DNA of 64,000 nucleotides from Pseudoduganella dura (GCF_009727155.1 NZ_WNWM01000002.1:5890001-5954000), one strand, 5' to 3'. Shown: positions 9,228 to 18,248, counted from the stretch's first letter. Numbers and translations: made by a program. The notes: generated by a model not told the origin, from the sequence alone.

Positions 9228-9273
9228 TGGCCGATCCATTTTTGGTCGAGCCAAATCTATACTGGCCTGACCA
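9228..9273. promoter_or_regulatory. Three repeated TGGYC/CCA near-palindromes before pectate lyase
   Basis: TGGCCGATCCA (9228), TGGTCGAGCCA (9243) and TGGCCTGACCA (9263) are close variants of one dyad, lying 24-69 bp before the start codon. GntR-family regulators of the FadR/UxuR kind bind TGGT-type dyads. Three copies so near the start suggest a cluster of operator sites for sugar-acid control, which is inference. Confidence 0.4.
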
Positions 9274-9296
9274 ATATGACCTTGAAGGAGGCGAAA

Positions 9297-11174
9297 ATGG
9301 AGACAGGAAGCAGTGCGGGCACCGGAATGAAACGGCCATGCCGGACGGCGTTCGGCATCGCCGTCGCGGCGCTGGTCATGCAGGGATGCGGCGGCGAGGC
9401 GGGCGTCGACTCCGCCGCCGGGCCGGCCGGCAATGTAACGATGGCGGCGGCGGTCCAGTCGCAGGATGCGTCGGCAAGGGCCGCGGCAGCGCCGAACGCC
9501 GCCAGCGGCTGGGCGTCGCAGGGCGACGGCACCACGGGCGGCGCGGGCGCCCCGGCCAGCAATATCTACGTGGTGCGCAACTGGGCCGAACTCAATGCGG
9601 CGCTGGCGAACGCCAACAGCCCCACTTATGCGGGCAATCCCGCCGCGGCCAGGCGGGAACCGAAGATCATCCGGGTCGTCGGCACCATCTACGGCACCGA
9701 CCTGGGCAACGGCAAGCTGGCCGACGAGGCGTACTACAAGTCCCTCAATGCCACCGCCGCCAGGTGGGACTTCAACCTGTACCTGCAGAGCCTGGACACG
9801 GCCTTCATGGCCGATCTGAATGCCCTGGTGGCGCAGGGTGACCCGGCCGCGATCGCGCTGCGCGCGCGCATCTCGGCACTGAGCTCCGCGCGCAGCACGC
9901 TGCGCAACCTGCAGAAAGCGCAGATCCAGTTCATCGTTCCGTCCAACACCACCATCGTCGGCGTGGGCCGCGACGCCAGGGTGGTCGACGGCTATTTCTC
10001 GATCAACGCCACGCCCAACATCATCATCCGCAACCTGGAACTGCAGGCACCGCAGGACCTCACGCCCAGCTGGGACGGCAAGGGCGCCTGGGATTCCCGG
10101 TACAAGGCCATCTCGGTGGTGACCGGCAAGCAGCTGTGGATCGACCACTGCACGCTGAGCGACGGCGAACCCGCCGAGGAAACCGTCACCATCAACGGCG
10201 TCACCTCGCACGTCAACCGCTTCGACGGCCTGATCGACATCGAGGACAGCAGCGACTACGTCACGCTGTCGTACAACGTCTTCAAGAACCACGACAAGAC
10301 CAACATGGTGGGCGGTTCCGGCGACGGGAACGGCGCCAAGGAGCGCAATTTCAACCGCATCACCTTCCATAACAACGTGTGGGACAACATCACCCAGCGC
10401 GCGCCGCGCGCCCGCTTCGGCCGCATCCACGTCTACAACAACTACTACCGGGGCGCCACGGACGCCGGCCGGTACCGCCTCGGCTACTACATCGGCATGG
10501 GGGCGGAATCGAAGATCCTGTCCGAGTCGAACGCGTTCGAGATCGCCGGCCCGGGCGCCAACGCCGCGAAAGTGGTGTCGAACCTGAACGGCTACCAGTT
10601 CAAGGATGTGGGCTCGTGGATCAATGGCGTGCCCGCTTCCGCCGAACTCGAGGCGGCGGCGAAAGCGGCGCTGGACAAGAACTGGACCAGCGTGGTGGCC
10701 GCCGCCGCCAACAGCGGCTTCACGGTCGGGCCGTACACCAACGAGCTGGGCTGGACGCCCACGTATGACTACCGGCCCGGTAAATCGTTCCAGGAGGTCA
10801 AGATGCACAACCTGGCCACGGCCGGCGCGGGCAGGGTGGCGATCGACGGCGCGACGCTGGACGTGACGGCCGGTTTCTCGCTGCGGCGGTCGGGCCTGGC
10901 CTGGAACCGTATCACCGGCAAGTACGGGGCGTCGATCACGCTGACCAACAACAGCGGTGCCCCGCTGGGCGGGCCGCTGCAGCTGGTGCTTGCGCGGCTG
11001 CCGGACGGTGTCGCGCTCGACAATGCCAGCGGCCTGCACGACGGCGCACCGTACATCACGTTCGGCGCCGGCGGCCTCGCCGCCGGCGCCTCGGTCACGG
11101 TGCCGCTGGTGTACAGCAATCCCGGCAAGGTGGCCATCAGCTACACCAATTCCGTCCATGTCGGACTTTTTTGA
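9297..11174 (+). CDS. Secreted pectate lyase (PL1 family)
   Basis: A 625-residue enzyme that cleaves polygalacturonate by beta-elimination outside the cell. ATG 9297 is chosen because AAGGAGG lies 5 bp before it; an upstream ATG at 9276 has no such site. The N-terminus has a hydrophobic stretch ending MQGCGG, a plausible lipobox. The parallel beta-helix core runs from about residue 85 to 430, with TNMVGGSGD, RFDGLIDIEDSSDYVTLSYN and the catalytic-region RAPRARFGRIHVYNNYY, all characteristic of PL1. An Ala/Gly-rich C-terminal module of about 130 residues follows. A LacI-type site and three GntR-like dyads precede it. Confidence 0.9.
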   Translation: METGSSAGTGMKRPCRTAFGIAVAALVMQGCGGEAGVDSAAGPAGNVTMAAAVQSQDASARAAAAPNAASGWASQGDGTTGGAGAPASNIYVVRNWAELNAALANANSPTYAGNPAAARREPKIIRVVGTIYGTDLGNGKLADEAYYKSLNATAARWDFNLYLQSLDTAFMADLNALVAQGDPAAIALRARISALSSARSTLRNLQKAQIQFIVPSNTTIVGVGRDARVVDGYFSINATPNIIIRNLELQAPQDLTPSWDGKGAWDSRYKAISVVTGKQLWIDHCTLSDGEPAEETVTINGVTSHVNRFDGLIDIEDSSDYVTLSYNVFKNHDKTNMVGGSGDGNGAKERNFNRITFHNNVWDNITQRAPRARFGRIHVYNNYYRGATDAGRYRLGYYIGMGAESKILSESNAFEIAGPGANAAKVVSNLNGYQFKDVGSWINGVPASAELEAAAKAALDKNWTSVVAAAANSGFTVGPYTNELGWTPTYDYRPGKSFQEVKMHNLATAGAGRVAIDGATLDVTAGFSLRRSGLAWNRITGKYGASITLTNNSGAPLGGPLQLVLARLPDGVALDNASGLHDGAPYITFGAGGLAAGASVTVPLVYSNPGKVAISYTNSVHVGLF

Positions 11175-11189
11175 GATCGAGGGAACCCC

Positions 11190-11822
11190 ATGATGCAAAA
11201 CCTGAAGAATCGTCTCGCCTTGTGCCTGGCCGCGCTGGCGCTGCTGGCCAGTCACGCCGTCCATGCACTGCCGACGTACCATGTCAGCGTCGATACCCGC
11301 GGCTTTGCCGGTGAAGCCCTGCTGGACTTGACCTTCCTGGCCAACGCCGGGGCGACGCCGGCCAGCGCCGTGCTGGACAACTTCAGCGGTGCTTTCGGCG
11401 CCACGTTCGATGCCTCGCCGTACGTCGCCGGTACGATCCCGGCCGGGGTCGTGCTGGGCAACCGGAACGGCGGCGACTACCTGACCCAGTATGTCCGGCT
11501 GGGCGGCTGGCTCAGCTTCGATATCCGATTCGGCGGCGCCTTCGCCACCACGGAGAACATCGATGCCTCGCTGTTCGCGGCAACGCTGTACAACACCGGA
11601 CTGACCGGCCATATCGGCGATGCCGGCAGCCTCGTCGAGTTCGCGCTGTTGCCCCAGGTCGATGGCATTCCGGGCGGGATCGACGTGACGGCGAGCGCGC
11701 TGGCGAGCGTCACCGAGGTGTCGCCGGTCCCCGAACCGTCCATGCTGCCGATGGCATTGACCGGCCTGGGCCTGCTGGGACTGCACCGGCGCAGGCAATC
11801 GAAGACAGTTCGCAAGCGGTAG
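11190..11822 (+). CDS. PEP-CTERM sorting-domain protein
   Basis: A 210-residue exported protein with an N-terminal signal peptide (LALCLAALALLASHAVHA) and a C-terminal PEP-CTERM signal: VPEPS, then a hydrophobic helix (MALTGLGLLGL) and an Arg cluster (HRRR). Such proteins are processed by exosortase and placed on the cell surface or in exopolysaccharide. The middle domain is beta-rich, with no enzyme motif I recognise. It starts 15 bp after the pectate lyase gene, so the two are probably co-expressed. ATG 11190 is followed at once by a second ATG, so the start is uncertain by one codon. Confidence 0.85.
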   Translation: MMQNLKNRLALCLAALALLASHAVHALPTYHVSVDTRGFAGEALLDLTFLANAGATPASAVLDNFSGAFGATFDASPYVAGTIPAGVVLGNRNGGDYLTQYVRLGGWLSFDIRFGGAFATTENIDASLFAATLYNTGLTGHIGDAGSLVEFALLPQVDGIPGGIDVTASALASVTEVSPVPEPSMLPMALTGLGLLGLHRRRQSKTVRKR

Positions 11823-11896
11823 GCGGCATCGGCACCGGCGAACGCGCGAAGCGGCCGTATTTCCTTGTTTCCGGCCGCACCCCATACCGACCTTCG

Positions 11897-12592
11897 TCAA
11901 TTGAAAGAAGGGGCGGCGGAAGCGGCATCGAGCTGCGCGCGCAGTTTCGCCATCAGCGCGGTTTGTGCTGCCTTGTCCATTGCATCGAGCCGCGCCGCAT
12001 GCATGCTGCCCGCCGAATCGTGCAGTCCGATCCGCACCGTGGTCGCGGCACCGGGCGAGCCAACGCTGGCCGGGCAGGTGGCCACGACCACGGCATCGCC
12101 GCGCCGCCACACGAGCGCTACCTCGGCCGCGCCGGATTCGGCGCGGCCGAGGCCGATACTGTCCGGCAGGCCCCATTTTTTCACAACGGCGGCGCGAAAC
12201 GCCGCCAGCGCGTGCGTCATTGCCCGCGCCGGCGGCTGCCTGACGAAAATCACGCCCACCAGCACGGGCCTTGCGTCGTCGAACAGGTAGATCGCCTGGT
12301 CGATGAATGGCGTGCCCGTCTTTTCGAACATCACCTTGGCATGCCCGCTGTTGTCGTCCCGGAAGCCAGCCTTCGCCGCGGGACGCGCCCGCTGCAGTTC
12401 CTCCTGCGTCATGCCCAGTACCACGGTCCGGAATGCGTCCGGCATCAGGCCATTGGTAGCGGGCATTTGTCCCGCGGCTGTATCGCTATGCCGGCCCGCA
12501 AGCGGGAGCGCCGCGCCGACGGCAAGAATTGCCCGCAGCGCGAGGCGCCGGGACATGAAGCAGCGATGGATGTTGGCGTGCATTGCGGTCAT
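11897..12592 (-). CDS. Exported protein of unknown function
   Basis: A 231-residue protein I do not recognise. The N-terminus carries two or three possible Met starts; MSRRLALRAILAVGAALPLAG (from about 12556) looks like a signal peptide and may be the real beginning. The mature part has LGMTQEELQRARP, a motif seen in small exported proteins that monitor or bind other proteins, and ends in an Ala-rich helix. It starts 14 bp after the end of the next minus-strand gene and is probably co-transcribed with it. No catalytic motif is visible. Confidence 0.7.
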   Translation of the reverse strand: MTAMHANIHRCFMSRRLALRAILAVGAALPLAGRHSDTAAGQMPATNGLMPDAFRTVVLGMTQEELQRARPAAKAGFRDDNSGHAKVMFEKTGTPFIDQAIYLFDDARPVLVGVIFVRQPPARAMTHALAAFRAAVVKKWGLPDSIGLGRAESGAAEVALVWRRGDAVVVATCPASVGSPGAATTVRIGLHDSAGSMHAARLDAMDKAAQTALMAKLRAQLDAASAAPSFN

Positions 12593-12606
12593 TCCGGGAA
12601 GCGCGT

Positions 12607-13629
12607 TCAGCGCGCCTGGGCCTTGATGGCAGCCCGCACCCGGTCACCGTTCAGCGCCATGTCCACCGAACCCGATTTCATCGGGTTGTCCAGTGCGAAG
12701 GTGCCAGGGCCGGTCTGGTGCACCACGTCGCGCCAATGACGGCTGGACGCGGTTTCGGTAAAGAAGATCACCGCCCGGGAGCCGTCGACCAGCACGTAGT
12801 CGACACTGCGCGCCGCGGTCAGGCTGTTGTAGGTCGCGATCTTCCTGTGGGCCGGCGCGGCTTCATGGGAGGCCTTCAGCAGCGCCTGCGCGTCGGGCCG
12901 CAGGCAGGCCAGGTAACGCCCCAGTGCGCCCGGCTCGAGGCCTTCGCGCGATGTGCAGGCGGCGTAGAACGACATCAGCGCTGCTGTCGGGCCGCTGTCG
13001 GCGGGACCCGGCACGATGCGCGCGCGCAGCGCCAGCCGCCCTTGCGTGCCCTGGTCGTCCAGCACCACGGTGCGAGACGGAACGTTCGCCAGCGGCTGCG
13101 CTTTCTGTACGTCCCGGTTCGCGTTGCGGAAGGCGGACAGCACCAGCGGCACCAGCGATCCGGCTTCCTGTTGTTCCGAAAACAGCCAGCGATCACCGGT
13201 CTTCCTGAAGGTCAGCACGCGCCATTCGGCGGGAGGCGGCGGCTTGAGCGGTACCAGCATCGCGCCCGACACCGCCAGCGGCGGCTCCGCGGTGAAGGCG
13301 CCGAAACGCTCGAACGAGGCGAACATGCGCAGGCAGTGGGCCGGCCGGTCGCCCGGGCCCAGCCTGTAGGCGCCCGCATCGACATGGTTCATCGCCCTAT
13401 TGCAGTCGCGCGACTTGACGGCGCCCAGGAAGGCTGCGCTGGCATCGGCTGCCGCCCGGCTGTCGACAGGGCTGCCGGGCAGCGCGGTGCGCGCCAGCAG
13501 CACGGTATCGCCGCTGGCCGGTGCGCCCGGCGCCGGCGCCAGCACCAGCGCGCGCTCCGCCGCCGCGCCGGACGCGCCTTGCGCCGTGGCTCCAGCGGCC
13601 AGGAGAGCAATGTACAGCATTGATTGCAT
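12607..13629 (-). CDS. Exported protein of unknown function
   Basis: A 340-residue protein with a short signal peptide (MLYIALLAAGATAQG) and no family I can name. Two segments resemble NTF2-like folds: around residues 62-150 (ADASAAFLGAVKSRDCNRAMNHVD and WRVLTFRKTGDRWLF) and around 200-320 (MSFYAACTSREGLEPGA and VIFFTETASSRHWRDVV), so it may be a duplicated cone-like domain, which is inference. It leads a two-gene minus-strand unit with the 11897-12592 gene. An FNR-like box lies 218 bp upstream. Confidence 0.7.
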   Translation of the reverse strand: MQSMLYIALLAAGATAQGASGAAAERALVLAPAPGAPASGDTVLLARTALPGSPVDSRAAADASAAFLGAVKSRDCNRAMNHVDAGAYRLGPGDRPAHCLRMFASFERFGAFTAEPPLAVSGAMLVPLKPPPPAEWRVLTFRKTGDRWLFSEQQEAGSLVPLVLSAFRNANRDVQKAQPLANVPSRTVVLDDQGTQGRLALRARIVPGPADSGPTAALMSFYAACTSREGLEPGALGRYLACLRPDAQALLKASHEAAPAHRKIATYNSLTAARSVDYVLVDGSRAVIFFTETASSRHWRDVVHQTGPGTFALDNPMKSGSVDMALNGDRVRAAIKAQAR

Positions 13630-13846
13630 GACGTGATCCTCGGTCGACGATGGGGAGTGGGCCCGCTATGCCTGTCTGCGATTGCCGGCGGGGCAGAAAC
13701 CGGCGGACCCGGCATGTGCTACGGAGCGCCGGCAGGGCCTGCTCGTAATCCAGTGCGGCCTCGGCGCCTGCGCGATGAAGAAGCGGCAAGCGCGGAACGG
13801 AAAGTGCAAAATGGCAGAGCAATATTGATGCCAATCTACCAAGTTA

Positions 13847-13860
13847 TTGATTTAGATCAT
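13847..13860. promoter_or_regulatory. FNR/Anr-like box
   Basis: TTGATTTAGATCAT matches the FNR consensus TTGATNNNNATCAA except at the last base. It lies in the 280-bp gap upstream of the exported-protein gene starting at 13629. The rest of the gap shows no gene. Confidence 0.4.
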
Positions 13861-13909
13861 TGCCTTGGCACGTCGGATCGTTGTTTGTAAGATTTTTCGA
13901 CACTTCCTT

Positions 13910-14365
13910 TTACATCGAAACCGTCTCCCGCCCTGTCGGCAAGACCGCGGGCAGGTAAGCAGCACGGAACTCGGGCGGCATGCGGCGCGGCTTGCCGCTG
14001 GCGATCTCGATGCAGACGAGTTGCCAGCGCCCGCGCATGACCGTGGCGCCGTCCGCGGCGCGCACGAGCTGGAAACGGCGCTCCATCGTCAGGCGGCCAT
14101 CCGTCGCGTACAGCCAGGTGCCCACCAGCAGGTCGTCGCCGAGGCCCGTCGGCAGCAGGTAATCGTAGGCCGCGCTGCCGATCGCCATCGCGCGGTTCAG
14201 CCGGCGGTATGCGGCCAGGTCCAGGCCCAGCGCCTCCGAATGCGACCAGCCGGCCTGCTCGCACCAGCGCACGTAGACGGCGTTGTTGGTATGGTCCAGG
14301 CCATCGATATCCGCCGCGGCGGGCGAGACGGGGCAGATGTGCGGATCGGGATGGTCCCAGTTCAA
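13910..14365 (-). CDS. Acyl-CoA thioesterase, 4HBT hot-dog family
   Basis: A 151-residue single hot-dog domain protein that probably hydrolyses acyl- or aroyl-CoA thioesters. The N-terminal DIDGLDHTNNAVYVRWCEQA is the hallmark of the 4-hydroxybenzoyl-CoA thioesterase/YbgC branch, with the Asp/His/Asn catalytic area. The start is TTG (14363-14365), supported by GGAG seven bases upstream on the minus strand; no ATG is available there. Neighbouring genes give no clear pathway link. The 220 bp upstream, to the GntR gene end, shows no gene. Confidence 0.85.
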   Translation of the reverse strand: MNWDHPDPHICPVSPAAADIDGLDHTNNAVYVRWCEQAGWSHSEALGLDLAAYRRLNRAMAIGSAAYDYLLPTGLGDDLLVGTWLYATDGRLTMERRFQLVRAADGATVMRGRWQLVCIEIASGKPRRMPPEFRAAYLPAVLPTGRETVSM

Positions 14366-14585
14366 TGGTGGCTCCAGCAGGCAAGGACGGCCATTGTAGC
14401 GTCATGGCGTTGCCCCGCCGCGTGGCGGCATGGCGGGCAGCGCCGCGCGCCAAGAAACGGTCATGCGGTACCGGTGACGCTGCGGCGGCAAGCACCTGTA
14501 CAGGCCCGATCGCGAGGGCGGCGACGGCAGTCCGGCGTACGCGCGTGACTGGTTCCTCCCCACCTCCCGGAGACGGCCCGCCGCC

Positions 14586-15377
14586 TCAGCGCAGCCCCAG
14601 CATGCGCGCCAGGCTGTGCTCTTCGTCCGAGCGGTCCAGGCAGATGTTGCGCTCCAGCGTGGCCAGGTGGGCCTGCATCAGCGCGACGGCGCCTTCCGCG
14701 TCGCCCCGTTCCAGGCAATCGACGATCTGGCCGTGTTCGTCGTGCTCGCAGCTGGCATTGCCGGGCGGCTCGTACAGCGCCACGATCAGCGAACAGCGCG
14801 ACACCAGTTCGGCAAGGTAGCCGGCCAGCACGGGGTTATGGGCCAGTTCGGCGATCTTCAGGTGGAAGCTGCTGGCCAGCCGGGCCCAGGCCGGCTGGTC
14901 GTAGCGGTGCATGGCCGCGTGTTCTTCCGCCAGCTGCGCCCGCAGCGCGGCGATGTCGCCGGCCGTCACGCGCCGGGCCGCCAGCCGCACGATCGCCGCT
15001 TCCAATGCCTGGCGCGCCTCGAAGATGGCCCGGGTCTCCTCCGGCGTCGGGGTGGCGACCACCGCGCTCTGGTTCGGGCGCAATGCCACGATGTGGTCGT
15101 GGGCCAGCTGCTGCAATGCCTTGCGCACGTTCGCGCGGCTCACCTTGAACAGCTTGCTGAGCACCGCTTCCGGAAGCCGGGTGCCGGGGGCGAGGCGCTG
15201 GTTCATCACGCCTTCGTAGACGGACTGGTAGATCCGCGTTTCGATATCGCCGCTGCCGCGGCGGCCGCCGGCGGGAACGTCGTCCGGTTCCGGCAATGAT
15301 GTATCGATGCCGCGATGCAGCGGATTGTCGGGGTCCGCGTCGGCGTCGGCGTCGGGGAATGGGGGCATGTGCTTCAT
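14586..15377 (-). CDS. GntR family regulator with FCD ligand domain
   Basis: A 263-residue regulator. Residues 1-45 are an acidic low-complexity leader (DADADADPDNP); residues 48-115 form the winged helix (RLPEAVLSKLFKVSRANVRKALQQLAHD); residues 125-250 are the helical FCD domain (IFEARQALEAAIVRLAA, and a C-terminal EHDEHGQIVDCLERGD segment supplying metal or acid-ligand His/Asp). FCD regulators sense carboxylates. It is the last gene of the minus-strand set starting at 18129 and probably controls the divergent importer and amidase operons through the dyad at 18215. Confidence 0.9.
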   Translation of the reverse strand: MKHMPPFPDADADADPDNPLHRGIDTSLPEPDDVPAGGRRGSGDIETRIYQSVYEGVMNQRLAPGTRLPEAVLSKLFKVSRANVRKALQQLAHDHIVALRPNQSAVVATPTPEETRAIFEARQALEAAIVRLAARRVTAGDIAALRAQLAEEHAAMHRYDQPAWARLASSFHLKIAELAHNPVLAGYLAELVSRCSLIVALYEPPGNASCEHDEHGQIVDCLERGDAEGAVALMQAHLATLERNICLDRSDEEHSLARMLGLR

Positions 15378-15425
15378 CGTGTAGGTTGGACAGGCCGCCC
15401 GGCACGCTGGCCGGACGGCGATTCG

Positions 15426-16643
15426 TCAGAGCGCCGCGGCGACCTGGATCGCCAATTTTACCAATGCGGCATCGCTGCCGGCGGGCCCCACCAGCGAGAT
15501 GCCGAGCGGCAGGCCGTCGTCGCCGGCAAACGGAATGCTCACCTGGCACAGGCCGCCGATGCCGGCGATGCAGGTGATCTGCAATGTGCGCATGCGCAGC
15601 GCGTCCACCGCGCTGCCGCTTGCGTCCAGTGCCGGTGCCACGCCCGCCGCGGACGGAATGACCGCGACGGCGTCGTCGCCGAACAGGCCGCGCACATGGG
15701 CGCGGATCTCGTGCACGCGGGCCCATGCCGCGCGCGCCGCGTCGTCGCCGATCCCGGCCGCGCCTTGCCAGCGCGCGGCGATGGCCGGGGAAAACACGGG
15801 TTGGCTGGCCGTGATCCACGCACCGTGGGTTTGCCAGGCTTCGTGACCGCCGGCGGTGGCATAGGCCTGGCGCCAGTCGTCCAGCGTTTCGTCGCCGCGT
15901 GGCAGCGTCAGGAGCGCCGGTGCGGCCTCCAGCAGGCGCGTGGCGATGGCCAGCACTCGCGCCAGCGGCGCCGCGAAGGCGGGGTCCGCCAGTCCGCACA
16001 CCGCCTCGGGATACAGCACGCGGCGGAAACGGTGCGGGGACGGCGGCAGCAGCACGGCGGCCACGCGGGCGAACGTTTCCGGGTCGTGCGCCAGCCAGGT
16101 GGCGGTATCGAACGACGGGTGCAGCGGCACCATGCCTTCGCGCGGCAGCAGGCCGTGCGTGGTGCGCAGGCCCCAGAGCCCGCAGTAGCTGGCCGGCACC
16201 CGGGTGGAGCCGCCGGTGTCGCTGGCCAGTGCGAAATCGCACAGCCGAGCGGCGACCGCCGCGGCCGAACCGCTGGACGAGCCGCCGGGCACGCGGCCGG
16301 GGGCGCGCACATTGAGCGGCGTGCCGTAATGGACATTGTCGCCGTTGATGCTGTAGGCGATCTCGTCGGTCAGCACCTTGCCCACCAGCGTCGCGCCGGC
16401 GGCGAGCAGCGTGTCGACGAGCGGGGCGCTGGAGGCGGGTACCGGATTGCCGGCCAGCCAGGCCGGATTGCCCGCGCCGGTCGGGTATCCGGCGACATCG
16501 AAAATGTCCTTCACCGCGAAGCGCAGGCCGTCGAGCGGGCCGCTGGCGGTGGGGGGGATGGTGAAGCGGCCGTGCGCCACCCAGGCGTTGACGGTATCGT
16601 CGATGGGGAAAACGGCCGCGAGGGGGGCTGTCGTCATGGTCAT
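15426..16643 (-). CDS. Amidase-signature-family amidohydrolase
   Basis: A 405-residue amidase with the full Ser-cisSer-Lys triad: K45 (FAVKDIFDVAG), S122 (PGGSSSGSA) and nucleophile S146 (SDTGGSTRVPASYCG), at the standard spacings of 77 and 24 residues. The surrounding sequence resembles plant AMI1 (indole-3-acetamide hydrolase) more than the GatA or allophanate hydrolase branches. It overlaps the deacetylase gene by four bases (ATGA), so the two are translationally coupled. With HpxZ/HpxW-like proteins in the divergent operon, its likely job is hydrolysis of an imported amide or ureide to release ammonia; the substrate is unknown. Confidence 0.88.
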   Translation of the reverse strand: MTMTTAPLAAVFPIDDTVNAWVAHGRFTIPPTASGPLDGLRFAVKDIFDVAGYPTGAGNPAWLAGNPVPASSAPLVDTLLAAGATLVGKVLTDEIAYSINGDNVHYGTPLNVRAPGRVPGGSSSGSAAAVAARLCDFALASDTGGSTRVPASYCGLWGLRTTHGLLPREGMVPLHPSFDTATWLAHDPETFARVAAVLLPPSPHRFRRVLYPEAVCGLADPAFAAPLARVLAIATRLLEAAPALLTLPRGDETLDDWRQAYATAGGHEAWQTHGAWITASQPVFSPAIAARWQGAAGIGDDAARAAWARVHEIRAHVRGLFGDDAVAVIPSAAGVAPALDASGSAVDALRMRTLQITCIAGIGGLCQVSIPFAGDDGLPLGISLVGPAGSDAALVKLAIQVAAAL

Positions 16644-17650
16644 GCGGATTCCTTGGTGGAGTGGAGCGGGGTGTGGCAGAGATCGGGACCGGAGCCGACG
16701 CGGCCGTCGGCGGCCAGCGTGTCGAGGTGCCGGCAGATCGCGCCCGGCGTGGTGAACCAGATCTCGCCCCGGTCGCGCGCGGCGGCGATGTGCGCCAGCG
16801 CGCGCCGCAGGTGGCGCAGGCGGTAGGGCTGGCCCACCAGGTAGGGGTGCAGCGCGATGCCCATCACCAGCGGCTGCCGGCGGGCCTGGTCGCGCATCTC
16901 GTCGAAGTTATCGATGATCATGTCGGCAAACGGCGCGGCATCCATCTGCCGGCCGACGAGCATCGGGATATCGTTCAGTTCCTGCGGGTAGGGGATCGAC
17001 CAGAGGCGGCGGCCGGAACGGGTGCGCATCGGCAGCGGCTGGTCGTCGTGGCACCAGTTCAGCGTGTAGCTGTAGCCGGCCTCGGCGAGCAGGTCGGGCG
17101 TCAGCCGGCTTTCCGAGATCCAGGGCGACAGCCAGCCGGCGGGCGCGATGCCGCTGCCGGCCGCGATGCGGTCGCGGCAGCCGGCCAGCAGCGCCGCCTC
17201 GGCGTGCTCGCCGAATTCGGACTGGCGCGCCGCGTTGGTGTGGCCGTGGCCGATCAGTTCGTCGCCGCGCGCCGCGAACGCGGCCACCAGTTCCGGGCAA
17301 TGGTCGTACAGCGCGGTGTTGACCAGCGCGCCGGTGGGCAGCGCTAGCTGGTCGAACAGTTCCAGGCAGCGCCAGGCGCCGACCCGGTTGCCGTATTCCC
17401 GCCAGCTGAAATTGAGCACGTCCGGCTCGGGCGAGGCGGGGCCGAGGCGCGCGCCGAGCCCCTCGCCGAAGGCGAAGTGCTCCAGGTTGAAACCGATATA
17501 GACGGCCAGGCCCTGACCGGCGGGCCAACGGTAGCCGGGGCGGCGGGTGATGGGGTCGTAGCCGAAGCGGCCATGGCAGGCAAGGGCGGCGAACGGTGCG
17601 GCGTCGGTTGCGAAGCCGGTGGTCGGGTCGGGGGCGCGGGTCATGGCCAT
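16640..17650 (-). CDS. Polysaccharide deacetylase-fold (PuuE-like) hydrolase
   Basis: A 336-residue protein of the NodB-homology superfamily, close in pattern to PuuE-type allantoinases and related cytoplasmic amidohydrolases. No signal peptide is seen. The GHGHTN motif (around residue 147) and ALHPYLVGQPYR (around 280) supply the metal-binding His residues and match the PuuE group. ATG 17650 is chosen because it lies 5 bp after the stop of the upstream NTF2-like gene; the frame is open further but runs through that gene. It probably opens a cyclic or acyl amide in the same pathway as the amidase. The substrate is inferred only from context. Confidence 0.82.
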   Translation of the reverse strand: MAMTRAPDPTTGFATDAAPFAALACHGRFGYDPITRRPGYRWPAGQGLAVYIGFNLEHFAFGEGLGARLGPASPEPDVLNFSWREYGNRVGAWRCLELFDQLALPTGALVNTALYDHCPELVAAFAARGDELIGHGHTNAARQSEFGEHAEAALLAGCRDRIAAGSGIAPAGWLSPWISESRLTPDLLAEAGYSYTLNWCHDDQPLPMRTRSGRRLWSIPYPQELNDIPMLVGRQMDAAPFADMIIDNFDEMRDQARRQPLVMGIALHPYLVGQPYRLRHLRRALAHIAAARDRGEIWFTTPGAICRHLDTLAADGRVGSGPDLCHTPLHSTKESA

Positions 17651-17655
17651 GCCGC

Positions 17656-18129
17656 TCACGTGCCTGCTTCGCTGCCCGTTTCGCCGCCCGCGCCGGCGTC
17701 GCGCTCCAGCCGGGTCAGGAGCAATTCCGCGCTGTCGTTCCACACCTGCATCTCGGCGATCAGGCCGTGGCGCACGACGTAGCGGTCCACGTAGCGGTTG
17801 CCCTCGAAGGCGCTGCCGTCCGGCCATGCGCCATGCAGCGTGCCCAGGCTGTAGACGATGGCTTCCTCCGCGGTGGCGCCGCCGACCACCTCGATGCGTT
17901 CGAAGCGCTTCTGCACCCATGCATAGCGGCCGGCGTTGAAGGCCGCGCATTCGGCCGGGTCGCGCATGTGGCGTCCGCCGGTGAACCGTATCCGCAATTG
18001 CGGCGAGATGAAGCGCCGCGCACCGTCCGGGTCGGGAATCATCAGCGTGCGCAGATAAGTGTCGACAAGATTTGCGGCATCTCTTGCGCAGTTGGTGTCG
18101 GCGATGACTTGAATTGGTGCGTCCTGCAT
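17656..18129 (-). CDS. NTF2/SnoaL-like protein
   Basis: A 157-residue cone-shaped alpha+beta-barrel protein of the nuclear transport factor 2-like group. Typical features are AANLVDTYLRTLMIPDPDGARRFISPQLRIRFTG at the start and RYVDRYVVRHGLIAEMQVWND near the end. ATG 18129 is chosen for its GGAGG seven bases upstream. It leads the minus-strand operon and faces the importer genes across a 205-bp divergent promoter region. NTF2-like proteins here may be small accessory hydrolases or isomerases; compare HpxZ in the facing operon, which has the same general fold. Confidence 0.8.
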   Translation of the reverse strand: MQDAPIQVIADTNCARDAANLVDTYLRTLMIPDPDGARRFISPQLRIRFTGGRHMRDPAECAAFNAGRYAWVQKRFERIEVVGGATAEEAIVYSLGTLHGAWPDGSAFEGNRYVDRYVVRHGLIAEMQVWNDSAELLLTRLERDAGAGGETGSEAGT

Positions 18130-18214
18130 CGGGAATCCTCCGTTTTGCACCCACACGGGGCGGGTTGGGTTGAATGGCTCGTTCAGGATCTACTGTACGC
18201 AAGATGGATGCCAG

Positions 18215-18248
18215 AGTGTCGACACTTTGTATTTAATGGTGCCGACAC
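18215..18248. promoter_or_regulatory. GntR-type dyad pair in the divergent promoter
   Basis: AGTGTCGACACT (18215-18226) is a perfect 12-bp palindrome, and a second imperfect copy GTGCCGACAC lies at 18239-18248. Both sit between the divergent operons starting at 18129 and 18335. They are the best candidates for binding by the locus-encoded GntR/FCD protein. Confidence 0.5.

Noticed and set aside
11851..11878. GCGGCCG/CGGCCGC hairpin after the PEP-CTERM gene as a terminator
   Set aside because: The loop is 14 bases and no T-tract follows on either strand.
9168..12176. 1002-codon open frame on the minus strand over the pectate lyase and PEP-CTERM genes
   Set aside because: It is the antisense shadow of two well-supported high-GC genes; composition is Arg/Ala/Gly-rich with no domain.
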